A stretch of DNA of 41,629 bases from a virus. Of this stretch, positions 6,088-13,723 are shown in pieces. The notes beneath the pieces are model-generated. The model was not told where the DNA came from, ran no database searches, and worked only from the letters and a program-made list of their open reading frames with translations. The stretch covers positions 1-41,629 of the IMG/VR virus record IMGVR_UViG_3300025684_000528; one strand, written 5' to 3'. The stretch's first letter is position 1; each line of letters begins with the position of its first letter. Position numbers and translations under genes: made by a program.

Positions 6088-6495
6088 ATGGAATTTACTT
6101 ACTCAGATGATTGCTTCTCAGACCTTCATAAAGATGTTTATGGATTTCGTCCTCGTGGTTCTTTAATGGACGATTGGAATGATCGTACTCCTCGCCAGAA
6201 GCAAGAGCTTTGGAATGCTCTTTGTGATGAGCTTGAGGAAAATACTAAGGCTAAGAAAGCAGCTGAAGTAGTCGCTATCGATAAGTTTGAGGCTCGTATC
6301 AAAGATGTTATTGAGCTTGGAGCTGGTAACCGTACCAATGCTCTTCTATGGATCTCCGGTACGGAGACTTTTCACCACATTCAGGATGTAGAGCACTTTG
6401 TTTGGGAGCAAGGTATCTTGTTTACTCAATATGGTAAGCAGCTAATTAAAGATCTCGCAGAGATCGTAGAATATAAGGAATATAATTATGCATAA
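6088..6495 (+). CDS. Conserved phage protein, unknown
   Basis: 135 residues from ATG 6088, which has AAGGAG 7 bases before it; an in-frame ATG at 6070 precedes that site and is rejected. The start MEFTYSDDCFSDLHKDVYGF then RPRG is a pattern seen in small proteins of many large phages, function unknown. The rest is helical and charged, with RTNALLWISGTETF and EHFVWEQGI. First gene of a three-gene early unit. The family memory is moderate; no activity can be assigned. Confidence 0.7.
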   Translation: MEFTYSDDCFSDLHKDVYGFRPRGSLMDDWNDRTPRQKQELWNALCDELEENTKAKKAAEVVAIDKFEARIKDVIELGAGNRTNALLWISGTETFHHIQDVEHFVWEQGILFTQYGKQLIKDLAEIVEYKEYNYA

Positions 6496-6679
6496 TAAGT
6501 ATTGGACAATACAAGCTTTCTCTTATAAAGATGGTAAGTATGAATTGCAAGAGTTTGCTTCTGGGTTCGCTCATAAGCAAGCTGGTGATTACTTTCGTCG
6601 GTTACATGATACTAATGAGTATGCTAAGCTCACTATGGAACCTATGGGAGTACCACGAGTAGATCAGCCTTATGAGTAA
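6488..6679 (+). CDS. Small hypothetical protein (63 aa)
   Basis: 63 residues, ATG overlapping the previous gene by 8 bases and preceded by AAGGAA. The sequence (MHNKYWTIQAFSYKDGKYEL, later FASGFAHKQAGDYFRRLHDT) looks like a compact alpha/beta protein of an early phage region. No family recognised. The next gene overlaps its end by 8 bases, so the three genes from 6088 are probably translated together. Confidence 0.65.
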   Translation: MHNKYWTIQAFSYKDGKYELQEFASGFAHKQAGDYFRRLHDTNEYAKLTMEPMGVPRVDQPYE

Positions 6680-7358
6680 ACAACCATATAATACACCTGA
6701 AGTAATAGATGCCTACGAAGATAGGTATATACATCACCCCAAAGTAAAAAGAGAAATAGCTTTTGAATTATCTTTAATAGAAGCTAAAATGCTAGATAAA
6801 ACAAGTTGGTGTGATGTAGCTTGTGGTACTGCCTACCATCTAAGAAAAGCTGTAGGAGACTTTAACAGAACAGGCTTAGATAGGTCTGATATGATGATGG
6901 CTAAACATAAACAAGATACTAAGTATAATGTAGACTATATTCGGGCTGATATGTTAGACTACACACCTACCGTTCAATATGATCTTGTAAGTAACTTTTG
7001 GTTTGGATATGCTCATCAAGAAACGTTAGATCAAGTACTCCAGTTTTTTAATAAAATGGTAGAACTTACTAAGCAGGGTGGGTCAATAATACTTTCTTAT
7101 CACAATCAATGGAATATATTTGACCAGATTCCTCTGCATACAAACGAGCCTATGGGCGGAGTTTTTAACTTTGAAGCTATGGTATGGTCTTATGAAGAGC
7201 CTGATGTGCCTGGCAGTTTATATACATGTATTGTACCTCATAAGGAATTAATAATACAGACCTTTGAACCTTATTTTGAGAGTGTAATAATTATTGATTA
7301 TCCACCAAATCCTGAAGCAGGCGGCAAAGAAATACTTTTACTAGAGGGGAAACACTAA
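6672..7358 (+). CDS. Class I SAM-dependent methyltransferase
   Basis: 228 residues. Motif I is DVACGT at 48-53, an acidic residue ends the second strand (GLD, 68-70), and RADMLD follows at 91-96: the SAM-binding order of Rossmann-fold methyltransferases. IILSYHNQWNIF is in the place of strand 5. The N-terminus (PYNTPEVIDAYEDRYIHHP) is like the YDxxA-type lead of small-molecule methyltransferases. The target cannot be told. It ends a three-gene early unit; the next promoter begins 30 bases later. An enzyme for DNA modification is less likely because no DPPY or IRIT-type motif is seen. Confidence 0.82.
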   Translation: MSKQPYNTPEVIDAYEDRYIHHPKVKREIAFELSLIEAKMLDKTSWCDVACGTAYHLRKAVGDFNRTGLDRSDMMMAKHKQDTKYNVDYIRADMLDYTPTVQYDLVSNFWFGYAHQETLDQVLQFFNKMVELTKQGGSIILSYHNQWNIFDQIPLHTNEPMGGVFNFEAMVWSYEEPDVPGSLYTCIVPHKELIIQTFEPYFESVIIIDYPPNPEAGGKEILLLEGKH

Positions 7359-7387
7359 CATTATTTGGAATTAAATGAAAATAACAG

Positions 7388-7416
7388 TTGCACTTAGTTC
7401 AAAAAGAGTCTATGAT
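7388..7416 (+). promoter_or_regulatory. Early-type promoter
   Basis: TTGCAC (7388-7393), 17-base spacer, TATGAT (7411-7416), with ATAACAG upstream. The spacer and upstream bases match the promoter at 6035 closely. It drives a single small gene that ends in its own terminator. Confidence 0.85.
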
Positions 7417-7440
7417 AAGATATCAATAGGAGAACTAAAA

Positions 7441-7605
7441 ATGAATACTTTCAATATCCAAATCTCAGAAGATCAACTTAACCTTATCAAATCAGCTCTT
7501 CAAAAAGATTCTACTTATTCAGAATCAGAAGAATTAATTATAGGAATGATTCAAGATATTTTAGAATCAAAAGATTCAGAAATTACTCACGGAATTTGTT
7601 ATTAA
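7441..7605 (+). CDS. Small hypothetical protein (54 aa)
   Basis: 54 residues from ATG 7441 with AGGAG about 8 bases before it; the longer frame would begin inside the promoter. MNTFNIQISEDQLNLIKSAL then a Ser/Glu-rich segment (YSESEELIIGMIQDIL) suggests a small acidic two-helix protein. It stands alone between promoter 7388 and terminator 7607, a one-gene early unit typical of host-takeover genes, but no target can be named. Confidence 0.65.
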   Translation: MNTFNIQISEDQLNLIKSALQKDSTYSESEELIIGMIQDILESKDSEITHGICY

Positions 7606-7606
7606 A

Positions 7607-7630
7607 AAAAGGGCTTTCGAGCCCTTTTCT
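7607..7630 (+). terminator. Intrinsic terminator
   Basis: AAAAGGGCT, TTCG tetraloop, AGCCCTTTT, then CT. The next promoter's -35 box starts 3 bases later. Confidence 0.88.
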
Positions 7631-7632
7631 AG

Positions 7633-7661
7633 TTGCACTTAGTTCAAAAGTATCCTATAAT
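7633..7661 (+). promoter_or_regulatory. Early-type promoter
   Basis: TTGCAC (7633-7638), 17-base spacer, perfect TATAAT (7656-7661). The spacer starts TTAGTTCAAAA, as in the promoter at 7388. It serves the unit 7687-9223. Confidence 0.88.
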
Positions 7662-7686
7662 AAGTTATCAAATGAGGAGATATGAT

Positions 7687-7872
7687 ATGATGATTATGAC
7701 TGATATTCAAGATACCCTAGTAATGCAGAAGAAGCTTTCTAGCCTGCTGCGTCGTTCTAATACTTTTGGAATGTCTAAATCTGATATTCAAGTGGAACTT
7801 GATATGATTATCGGAGATCTTATCTCAAATGTAAATCGCATGGAAAAAGAAATTGAAAAGGAAATTATATAA
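7687..7872 (+). CDS. Small helical hypothetical protein (61 aa)
   Basis: 61 residues from ATG 7687, 7 bases after GAGGAG. Another in-frame ATG follows at once. The protein (MMIMTDIQDTLVMQKKLSSL, later ELDMIIGDLISNVNRMEKEI) is predicted helical with heptad spacing. Its stop overlaps the DUF932 start by one base, so the two are probably co-translated. Function unknown. Confidence 0.65.
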   Translation: MMIMTDIQDTLVMQKKLSSLLRRSNTFGMSKSDIQVELDMIIGDLISNVNRMEKEIEKEII

Positions 7873-8843
7873 TGGCACATGAAGTAGAAATGATTGATGG
7901 TCAAGCTCAGATGGCATATGCTGGTGATAAACCTTGGCATGGATTAGGTGTAGAGGTCTCTAATGACCTTACTCCTGGTCAGATTATGGCTAAAGCTGGG
8001 TTGGATTGGGAAGTAGAGAAAATGCCTCTATCTTTTACTAACCGTGGCGGAAAGCTGCAGACAGTAAATAAGCATGCTCTGGTACGCTCTAATGATAGTA
8101 AAGTACTTGATGTAATTGGTGATGATTGGAACCCTGTTCAGAACGCAGAAGCGTTTGAGTTCTTCAGTGAGTATGTACTCGCTGGTGATATGGAAATGAA
8201 TACGGCTGGTTCACTTAAAGGTGGAAAGAATGTATTTGCTCTTGCTAAAGTAAAAGAGTCCTTCGATATCCTTGGTGAAGATCAAGTTGACTCCTATCTA
8301 CTGTTTAGCAATCCTCACGAATATGGCAAGGCTGTTGATGTTCGCTTTACTCCTATCCGGGTTGTATGTAATAACACTTTAACTTTCTCTCTGCAATCTG
8401 CTTCTAAAAACTCTGTAAAAGTAGGTCATCGTACTAAATTTAACGCTGATATGGTTAAGCAGCAGATGGGTCTTGCTTCTCAGAAGTTCGCGCAGTATAA
8501 AGAGATGGCAGAGTTCTTATCTACTAAACGATTCTCTGTTGAGTCTCTTATTCAATACTATAACGAAGTGTTTCCATACACACATAAAGCGTCAGAAGCT
8601 CCTACTAAAGTAGAAGATCTATCTAAGAATGCTAAAGCTGCTTTCGATGTGTTATATACTCAGCCTGGTGCTCAGTATGGAGAAGGTACTTGGTGGCAAG
8701 CTCTTAACTCTGTAACTTACTTGACTGATCATAAGATGGGTCGTTCAGCTGATACTCGTATGCAGTCTGCATGGTTCGGTATTAACCAGTCTCGTAAGCT
8801 TAAAGCTGCTAATAAAGCAGTGGAGTTTGCCAATGCTGCCTGA
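7872..8843 (+). CDS. DUF932 family phage/plasmid protein
   Basis: 323 residues. The start MAHEVEMIDGQAQMAYAGDK followed by PWHGLG, then ALVRSNDSKVLDVIGDDWNP and VRFTPIRVVCNNTLTFSL, are hallmarks of DUF932 (phage/plasmid-like protein TIGR03299). The length is in the usual range. Members occur in many phages and plasmids; their function is not established. The C-terminal part (WWQALNSVTYLTDHKMGRS) is also conserved in the family. It sits in the middle of a four-gene early unit between promoter 7633 and terminator 9223. Confidence 0.88.
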   Translation: MAHEVEMIDGQAQMAYAGDKPWHGLGVEVSNDLTPGQIMAKAGLDWEVEKMPLSFTNRGGKLQTVNKHALVRSNDSKVLDVIGDDWNPVQNAEAFEFFSEYVLAGDMEMNTAGSLKGGKNVFALAKVKESFDILGEDQVDSYLLFSNPHEYGKAVDVRFTPIRVVCNNTLTFSLQSASKNSVKVGHRTKFNADMVKQQMGLASQKFAQYKEMAEFLSTKRFSVESLIQYYNEVFPYTHKASEAPTKVEDLSKNAKAAFDVLYTQPGAQYGEGTWWQALNSVTYLTDHKMGRSADTRMQSAWFGINQSRKLKAANKAVEFANAA

Positions 8844-9057
8844 TGAAATGGAAGCAGAGAAGAATCGCAAGATTCTTCTCCAGCAAGCTGATCTAATTGA
8901 AATGCTCAAGCGTCAGCTTGCTGAAGAGACTGCTGCTAGATATGCAGCTTATAAACGTATTGCAGAGTTAACTAGTAATGAGTGGACTCCTACAGAGGAG
9001 ACTCAAGAGCGTTATCATGAATTTATAAAGAGGATGTATAATGAAACTTGTAAATAA
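8833..9057 (+). CDS. Small coiled-coil hypothetical protein
   Basis: 74 residues from ATG 8833 (GGAG 7 bases before); an in-frame TTG at 8827 is less likely. It overlaps the DUF932 gene. The sequence is mostly one charged helix (EAEKNRKILLQQADLIEMLK, then RQLAEETAARYAAYKRIAEL) and ends YHEFIKRMYNETCK. No family recognised; possibly a partner of the DUF932 protein, from position only. Confidence 0.62.
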   Translation: MLPDEMEAEKNRKILLQQADLIEMLKRQLAEETAARYAAYKRIAELTSNEWTPTEETQERYHEFIKRMYNETCK

Positions 9058-9223
9058 TACAAAAGATCCTGATCTACTAGGAGTAGAATGTTCAGATCAA
9101 GACTGGCAAGATATTAATCGTATAGTTAATAATATTAATCAAGATCTTATTGACTCAGGTTACGAACAATATCAAGCTAGAGTTGAGCTGCAGGACAATT
9201 CTATCTATATTAAGCCTAACTAA
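9041..9223 (+). CDS. Small hypothetical protein (60 aa)
   Basis: 60 residues; the ATG overlaps the previous gene by 17 bases and has AGAGG about 7 bases before it. The protein is acidic and Asn/Asp-rich (DPDLLGVECSDQDWQDINRI, then VNNINQDLIDSGYEQY). It is the last gene before a strong terminator. Function unknown. Confidence 0.6.
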   Translation: MKLVNNTKDPDLLGVECSDQDWQDINRIVNNINQDLIDSGYEQYQARVELQDNSIYIKPN

Positions 9224-9245
9224 AAGCTCTTCGGAGCTTTTTTTA
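9223..9245 (+). terminator. Strong intrinsic terminator
   Basis: AAAGCTC, TTCG tetraloop, GAGCTTT, then TTTT. It separates the early unit from the late block. Confidence 0.92.
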
Positions 9246-9249
9246 TTAC

Positions 9250-9257
9250 TATAAATA
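9250..9257 (+). promoter_or_regulatory. T4-type late promoter
   Basis: Exact TATAAATA between a terminator and the next gene. With T4 spacing (start 6 bases after the box) transcription would begin at 9263, the A of the next ATG. Confidence 0.78.
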
Positions 9258-9262
9258 GGGGT

Positions 9263-10558
9263 ATGGCATCTGTAACGAATAATTCAAAGAAGTATGGCGA
9301 AGGTCATAATATTGTTTTAAAAGAACCAGGAAAGATATCTTCTCCTGTTAAGATTATGTATGATAAATTCGGATATAAAGCAGGTAAGTCTGTTTTTTCT
9401 ATTACGCTTAAACCAAAAAATATTGATAATATCATTCAGTACTCTACAGGAAAAGATACTATATTCCTGAAGGATGAAAGAAGTAAAATTGTTCAGCTGA
9501 TAGGGTCTCCGAGCGCTATAGACAGCACATTTAATCACTTTACAACAAATGCAAAAAGTAATACTAATCTTCTTACAGAAATAAAAGAAGATATTTCTAT
9601 GTGGTTATTTCAAAGCAATTTTGAAAAGAATAAACTTCTCACAGAAGATAATATTATTAGTATGCTTGGTACTCGTAAAAATTATTATGATACTACCTAT
9701 TATCAAAGTGGAGTAAAGCAGTTACAAGAGCTTAAAAAGTATATTAAGTCAGGGGGGTATAGTTATGAAAGACAGGGTGGCTCTCTTACAAAGCGGTTAT
9801 ATACCCAGGCGAGAAAAGTAACAAATAAAGCTAGCGATAACTGGAATCCAGCAGATGTATGGATGATTAAATCTAGGTTTGATATGACCCCTCTATATCA
9901 AGCACCTACAGCTGCTGTATTAAATGGGCTATTAGCAGAAGCGTATTATAAAAGAGAAGTTATACCTATATCTCTAAAAAATGTTACTACACCTAAAGCA
10001 AGCTCATCTATTATAGATCCACAAAAAATGCTTAATATGAAACTAGACTTAGATTTATCTTTTACTAAAGTAGATCTTTCGGAAACTTATGCTAACTTTA
10101 TTATACAGACCAAGTCTGGATTTGCTGTGCGTGTAGGATTTAAAGCTTCTGCAACCACGTTAAATGTATCAATAGAAGGTAGAATGATTAGCGCTGGGTA
10201 TCAGCTAGGCGCTGTTGATGCTAAAGACTATACAAAAGAAGTAGAACAGGCTCATTCATACACGTTAAGAAACGGGGTAACAGGTGGTAATGAATTATAC
10301 ATAGATGACGCAAAAAGAGAGCTTAAAGAAATATTTACAAAATACTCACGGGTTTCCAATACAATTAGGAACTATGATCATGCTATACAATTAATAGATG
10401 GTGCTGACGAATTAACTAAGAAGCGATTTGTTAATATTATATCTTATTTGTATAGCTTCTTGATAAAGCCAGCCGTGTTTGAAAACCATATGAAGTTTTG
10501 TTATTTCTCTGCAAAGAAGATCACAGGATTAAGTGGGCTATATTTAATATTGCAGTAG
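9263..10558 (+). CDS. Late phage protein, unknown (431 aa)
   Basis: 431 residues. No recognised domain. Visible traits: a region rich in Lys and Asn, the motif SDNWNPADVWMIKSRFD at about 190-206 (WNPADxW is a pattern I recall in other marine phage proteins), and a C-terminal half with alternating beta stretches (SFTKVDLSETYANFIIQTKS, then GFAVRVGFKAS). The start codon coincides with the predicted late transcription start and has no usable ribosome-binding site, so it may be leaderless. It precedes the nuclease-like gene at 10597 and opens the late block. A virion or DNA-processing role is possible, not shown. Confidence 0.7.
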   Translation: MASVTNNSKKYGEGHNIVLKEPGKISSPVKIMYDKFGYKAGKSVFSITLKPKNIDNIIQYSTGKDTIFLKDERSKIVQLIGSPSAIDSTFNHFTTNAKSNTNLLTEIKEDISMWLFQSNFEKNKLLTEDNIISMLGTRKNYYDTTYYQSGVKQLQELKKYIKSGGYSYERQGGSLTKRLYTQARKVTNKASDNWNPADVWMIKSRFDMTPLYQAPTAAVLNGLLAEAYYKREVIPISLKNVTTPKASSSIIDPQKMLNMKLDLDLSFTKVDLSETYANFIIQTKSGFAVRVGFKASATTLNVSIEGRMISAGYQLGAVDAKDYTKEVEQAHSYTLRNGVTGGNELYIDDAKRELKEIFTKYSRVSNTIRNYDHAIQLIDGADELTKKRFVNIISYLYSFLIKPAVFENHMKFCYFSAKKITGLSGLYLILQ

Positions 10559-10560
10559 AG

Positions 10561-10568
10561 TATAAATA
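10561..10568 (+). promoter_or_regulatory. T4-type late promoter
   Basis: Exact TATAAATA 28 bases before the next ATG; the predicted start near 10574 leaves room for AGGA ahead of 10597. Confidence 0.75.
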
Positions 10569-10596
10569 AACATGTTAATCTATTTAAGGACTAGAA

Positions 10597-11367
10597 ATGA
10601 TCACTTTTAAAAACTTTATTACAGAAAGTAAAGCTTCAGATAAATTTGAAAATGACGTTGCTATCTCACTTAAAAATATGGGATATGATGCGTCTAGACC
10701 TAAAGTAGATTCTACATACTCTGATGTTCTAGTTAAGCACGGGAATAAGAAAGTGTGGATTGAAGTTAAAATGAATCACACTGACAATCTCGGCAACACT
10801 CGTGCTTCATGGAACGGTAAGGAGTGGACATCAGCCCCTGAAAAAAAGGGACCGCTGGCTGGAAAAATGGGACCGTTAAAGCTTTATATTATATCAATGC
10901 TTAAGCAACACGCATCTAAATTTGTACAAGAGGTGACTAAAGCTACTGGCAAAACTAAAATTAATACTAATATCGGTCCGCAAAAAAACGATAAGGATAC
11001 TGTATCTCATGAAGAGATGAAAGCCTTTATGGCCAAGCAAAAAGATCAATATATTGTAACAGTATCAAATCAAGATTTAGGCTCTGTTGTGAGAGATCAT
11101 TATGCTAAAGGTGGTAAGACAGAAACAACATATTATCTTCAAGCTGCAGATGACTTCTATAGACTCAGTAATGAAAACCCTCTTAATGTGCCTTCAGATG
11201 TACCTATGTTTAAAGGTAAAGGTGATTTTCGCATGAGAGTGGGAATACGCTCCAAACAATATGAAATTCAACCAGAAGTAAAAGTTAAAAATATGGCATC
11301 AAGTCCGTACTCAATTAAACCGGGGACTAAAAAGAAAAACCCGCTTACTAACTTAAAGGATACCTAA
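10597..11367 (+). CDS. PD-(D/E)XK nuclease-like protein with capsid-targeting-type N-terminus
   Basis: 256 residues. The N-terminus MITFKNFITES is close to the T4 internal-protein leader MKTYQEFIAEA, which directs proteins into the prohead and is cut by the gp21 protease after (I/L)xE. The body starts as a PD-(D/E)XK fold: Glu18 in the first helix (DKFENDVAISLKNMGY), Asp43 (YSDVLV), then Glu56-x-Lys58 (VWIEVKMN). Catalytic residues are present, so DNA cleavage is plausible. Packaged and injected, it could attack host or rival DNA; as a late enzyme it could also process phage DNA. The nuclease fold is fairly sure; the packaging is inferred. Confidence 0.75.
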   Translation: MITFKNFITESKASDKFENDVAISLKNMGYDASRPKVDSTYSDVLVKHGNKKVWIEVKMNHTDNLGNTRASWNGKEWTSAPEKKGPLAGKMGPLKLYIISMLKQHASKFVQEVTKATGKTKINTNIGPQKNDKDTVSHEEMKAFMAKQKDQYIVTVSNQDLGSVVRDHYAKGGKTETTYYLQAADDFYRLSNENPLNVPSDVPMFKGKGDFRMRVGIRSKQYEIQPEVKVKNMASSPYSIKPGTKKKNPLTNLKDT

Positions 11368-11660
11368 TGTTAAGCTTTATAAGTTTCATATCTGAAGGTG
11401 TTATGGTTAAACTGATCCGCGGCAAAGGACAGGATACTTTAAAAATGAGAGACACTAAAGAAAAGAGTTGGGTGGAATTACGGGGCAAACCTAATTTTGA
11501 AACGAAATATGATAAAAGGGATCCGTTACATAAAGCAATTACAGCATTGGGTAAATCAGCAAACATATCTGATTTTATGAACGGGGATGAAGTAAGTATA
11601 AATCCAAACCATCCTGACGGTAAGAGAGCGTTGGCAACTATAAAGAAGCTAATGAAATGA
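11367..11660 (+). CDS. Small basic protein with capsid-targeting-type N-terminus
   Basis: 97 residues; ATG overlaps the preceding stop (TAATG). It begins MLSFISFISEG, another FxxFIxE sequence with a possible prohead-protease cut after ISE. The rest is basic, with DPLHKAITALGKSANISDFM and a helical end (GKRALATIKKLMK). After cleavage about 88 residues would remain, the size of T4 internal proteins. No family recognised. Confidence 0.68.
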   Translation: MLSFISFISEGVMVKLIRGKGQDTLKMRDTKEKSWVELRGKPNFETKYDKRDPLHKAITALGKSANISDFMNGDEVSINPNHPDGKRALATIKKLMK

Positions 11661-11731
11661 GAAATTTTAAAAACTTTATAACTGAACAAAAAAACATTCA
11701 CATGACTCATATCGAGGATAAGGTAATATAA
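11657..11731 (+). pseudogene. Truncated copy of the N-terminus of the 12496 gene (24 codons)
   Basis: ATG 11657 overlaps the previous stop. The peptide is MRNFKNFITEQKNIHMTHIE plus DKVI, then TAA. The DUF6267-like gene at 12496 starts almost identically (MNFKEFITEQKNTHMTHIED). Aligned by eye, 60 of 69 bases match. The gene 11732-12499 lies exactly between the two copies and starts one base after this stop. The likely history is insertion of that gene with duplication of the 5' end of the recipient. The fragment may now serve as a leader: its GAGGATAAGG supplies a ribosome-binding site for 11732. It could still be translated as a 24-residue peptide. Confidence 0.75.
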
Positions 11732-12499
11732 ATGGCCGTAAGTAAGTATTTTTCAAACACACATATAGCTGAATCTGTTGACATTTCGCAAGGTAGTGTG
11801 TTAGGTGCTTCATACATTCATAAGTTTGGACGTAATCCAAATATAGGTGGTACTCCTGAAACAATATGGCAACAAGGCGGTCTTTATACCTACCTTACTT
11901 CGCCATCAACTGTTTTTGTTTCAAGTGACGATAATGATGATAACCCAACTGGAAATGGAGCACGGACGGTAACAATCCAAGGATTGGATGCAAATTACAA
12001 TGAGATTGAAGCAACTCAGCCAGTTAATAATCTTGTAGGTACTACTGAATTTTTGAGAGTCAATCGTGCGTTTGTTGCATCTGCCGGTTCAACTGGAACA
12101 AATGAAGGTGATGTGCAGATATCAACAGAAGCAAGCGGTGGAGGCACAGTTCTTGCTGATATTGGTACTATTGGAACTGGTACGACTTATGGTTTAGGTC
12201 AAACAATGTTAGGTCTTTATACTATTCCATCTCACTGCAATGGATATTTAACTAGATGGAATGTTGGAGTAGGTACTTATAACTCTTCAGCAACTGCAAC
12301 ACTATATACGAGAATTTATGATCCTAATAATGGAGCATTTAGAGCAAGAGATATTATGGATGTTCCTGGTGGTTTTCATACTAGAGATTATGAAATCCCA
12401 TTTTTTCTTCCGGCAAGAACAGATGTAGAAATAAGAGCAATTGCATCAACAGGTTCAACAATTTCATCATCATTTGACATAATATTGGTAGTAAAATGA
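11732..12499 (+). CDS. Phage virion-type protein (beta-rich), inserted module
   Basis: 255 residues. The sequence (ETIWQQGGLYTYLTSPSTVF then VSSDDNDDNPTGNGARTVTI, LDANYNEIEATQPVN, FLRVNRAFVASAGSTGTNEG, GQTMLGLYTIP) follows a pattern common to structural proteins of many marine phages with different morphologies: Gly/Thr/Ser-rich, with beta repeats. The function in virions is not established; decoration or fibre-associated roles are possible. Its Ser/Thr/Gly-rich composition differs from its Lys-rich neighbours, and it is bracketed by two copies of the next gene's 5' end, so it looks acquired. No FxxFIxE leader is present. Confidence 0.78.
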   Translation: MAVSKYFSNTHIAESVDISQGSVLGASYIHKFGRNPNIGGTPETIWQQGGLYTYLTSPSTVFVSSDDNDDNPTGNGARTVTIQGLDANYNEIEATQPVNNLVGTTEFLRVNRAFVASAGSTGTNEGDVQISTEASGGGTVLADIGTIGTGTTYGLGQTMLGLYTIPSHCNGYLTRWNVGVGTYNSSATATLYTRIYDPNNGAFRARDIMDVPGGFHTRDYEIPFFLPARTDVEIRAIASTGSTISSSFDIILVVK

Positions 12500-13722
12500 A
12501 TTTTAAAGAATTTATAACCGAACAAAAAAACACCCATATGACTCATATTGAGGATAAGGTTATCTACGGAGGTGTCAAAGGTGCTAGAGAAGCTATCTTA
12601 GCGTTAAGGTCACTTAGAGATATGCTACAAGGTGAACACGATGGATCAGTTAGTGTTAAGTGGGACGGGGCACCTGCCATCTTTGCTGGCATTGATCCTC
12701 GCGATGGTAATTTCTTTGTTGCTAAGAAAGGAATCTTTAATAAGAATCCCAAGGTTTATAAGTCTAATGCTGACGTGGACGCTGACACTTCTGGTGATCT
12801 TGCAATTAAACTTAAAGATGCTCTTAAGTATCTTCCAGCTTTAGGTATTAAAGGAGTTATACAGGGGGACTTTCTCTTTAGTAAAAGCGATGTATCTACA
12901 GCTAAAATTAAAGGTAAAAAATACATCACATTTCATCCTAACACTATTATATACGCACTTCCAGCAGAGTCAGAGGGAGCTAAAGCAGTTAAGTCAGCAA
13001 AGATAGGTATTGTATGGCATACAACCTATACAGGTAATACATTTGAAACTATGCGTGCGTCTTACGGTGTAGATGTATCTAAGCTTAAGAATACAAAAGC
13101 AGTTTGGTCGCAAGATGCTATGTTGAGAGACTTAACTAATATTACTATGAGTAAGAAAGAAACAGAGCTAGTTAATGAATATCTTTCACAAGCCGGATTT
13201 ATCTTTAACAAGATCGCCGGGTCAACCTTACGGCAGTTAGAATCTAATCAAGAACTAGCTCGTCTTATAGAAACGTTTAATAACTCCTTTGTTAGACAGG
13301 GTCAGCTTATTGGAGATAGTGAAAAGCATGTTAATGCACTCATTAATTGGATAAGCACTAGATATAAAAAAGAGATAGATAAGCGTAAGAGTGAGAAGGG
13401 TAAATCGAATCAGCAAAAAAAGCTCGATGAAATTTTAAGTTTTTTCTCTAATTCTAATAAAACTAGTTTAAAATATATCTTTGATCTACAAAAAGCTATA
13501 GTTATGGCAAAATTAAGACTTATAAATAACCTTAATAAATTAGGTAAATTAAACACTTTTGTTAAGACTCGTACTGGTTATAAAGTGACTGGCGAGGAAG
13601 GTTATGTAGCAATTGATAAAATTGGTGGTGATGCGGTGAAAATTGTTGATCGTATGGAGTTCTCATACAACAACTTTTCACCAGATATACTAAAGGGATG
13701 GGATAAGCCAACAAGGAACTAA
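12496..13722 (+). CDS. DUF6267-like late protein with capsid-targeting-type N-terminus
   Basis: 408 residues; ATG overlaps the previous stop. It starts MNFKEFITEQKNTHMTHIED, combining a FxxFITE leader with the THMTHxED start typical of a family widespread in T4-like marine phages (DUF6267). DGSVSVKWDGAPAIFAGIDP at about 50-69, with K-x-DGAP, resembles the lysine motif of nucleotidyltransferase/ligase folds (KxDG), and GVIQGDFLF and IGIVWHTTYTGNTFE fit the same core. A ligase-like activity is therefore possible, but is my reading and not established. Helical C-terminal half. Capsid packaging is inferred from the leader. Confidence 0.75.
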   Translation: MNFKEFITEQKNTHMTHIEDKVIYGGVKGAREAILALRSLRDMLQGEHDGSVSVKWDGAPAIFAGIDPRDGNFFVAKKGIFNKNPKVYKSNADVDADTSGDLAIKLKDALKYLPALGIKGVIQGDFLFSKSDVSTAKIKGKKYITFHPNTIIYALPAESEGAKAVKSAKIGIVWHTTYTGNTFETMRASYGVDVSKLKNTKAVWSQDAMLRDLTNITMSKKETELVNEYLSQAGFIFNKIAGSTLRQLESNQELARLIETFNNSFVRQGQLIGDSEKHVNALINWISTRYKKEIDKRKSEKGKSNQQKKLDEILSFFSNSNKTSLKYIFDLQKAIVMAKLRLINNLNKLGKLNTFVKTRTGYKVTGEEGYVAIDKIGGDAVKIVDRMEFSYNNFSPDILKGWDKPTRN

Positions 13723-13723
13723 A

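Noticed and set aside
13521-13528. TATAAATA inside the 12496 gene
   Set aside because: It lies about 200 bases before the next gene and within coding sequence; in an AT-rich genome a chance match is more likely than a promoter.
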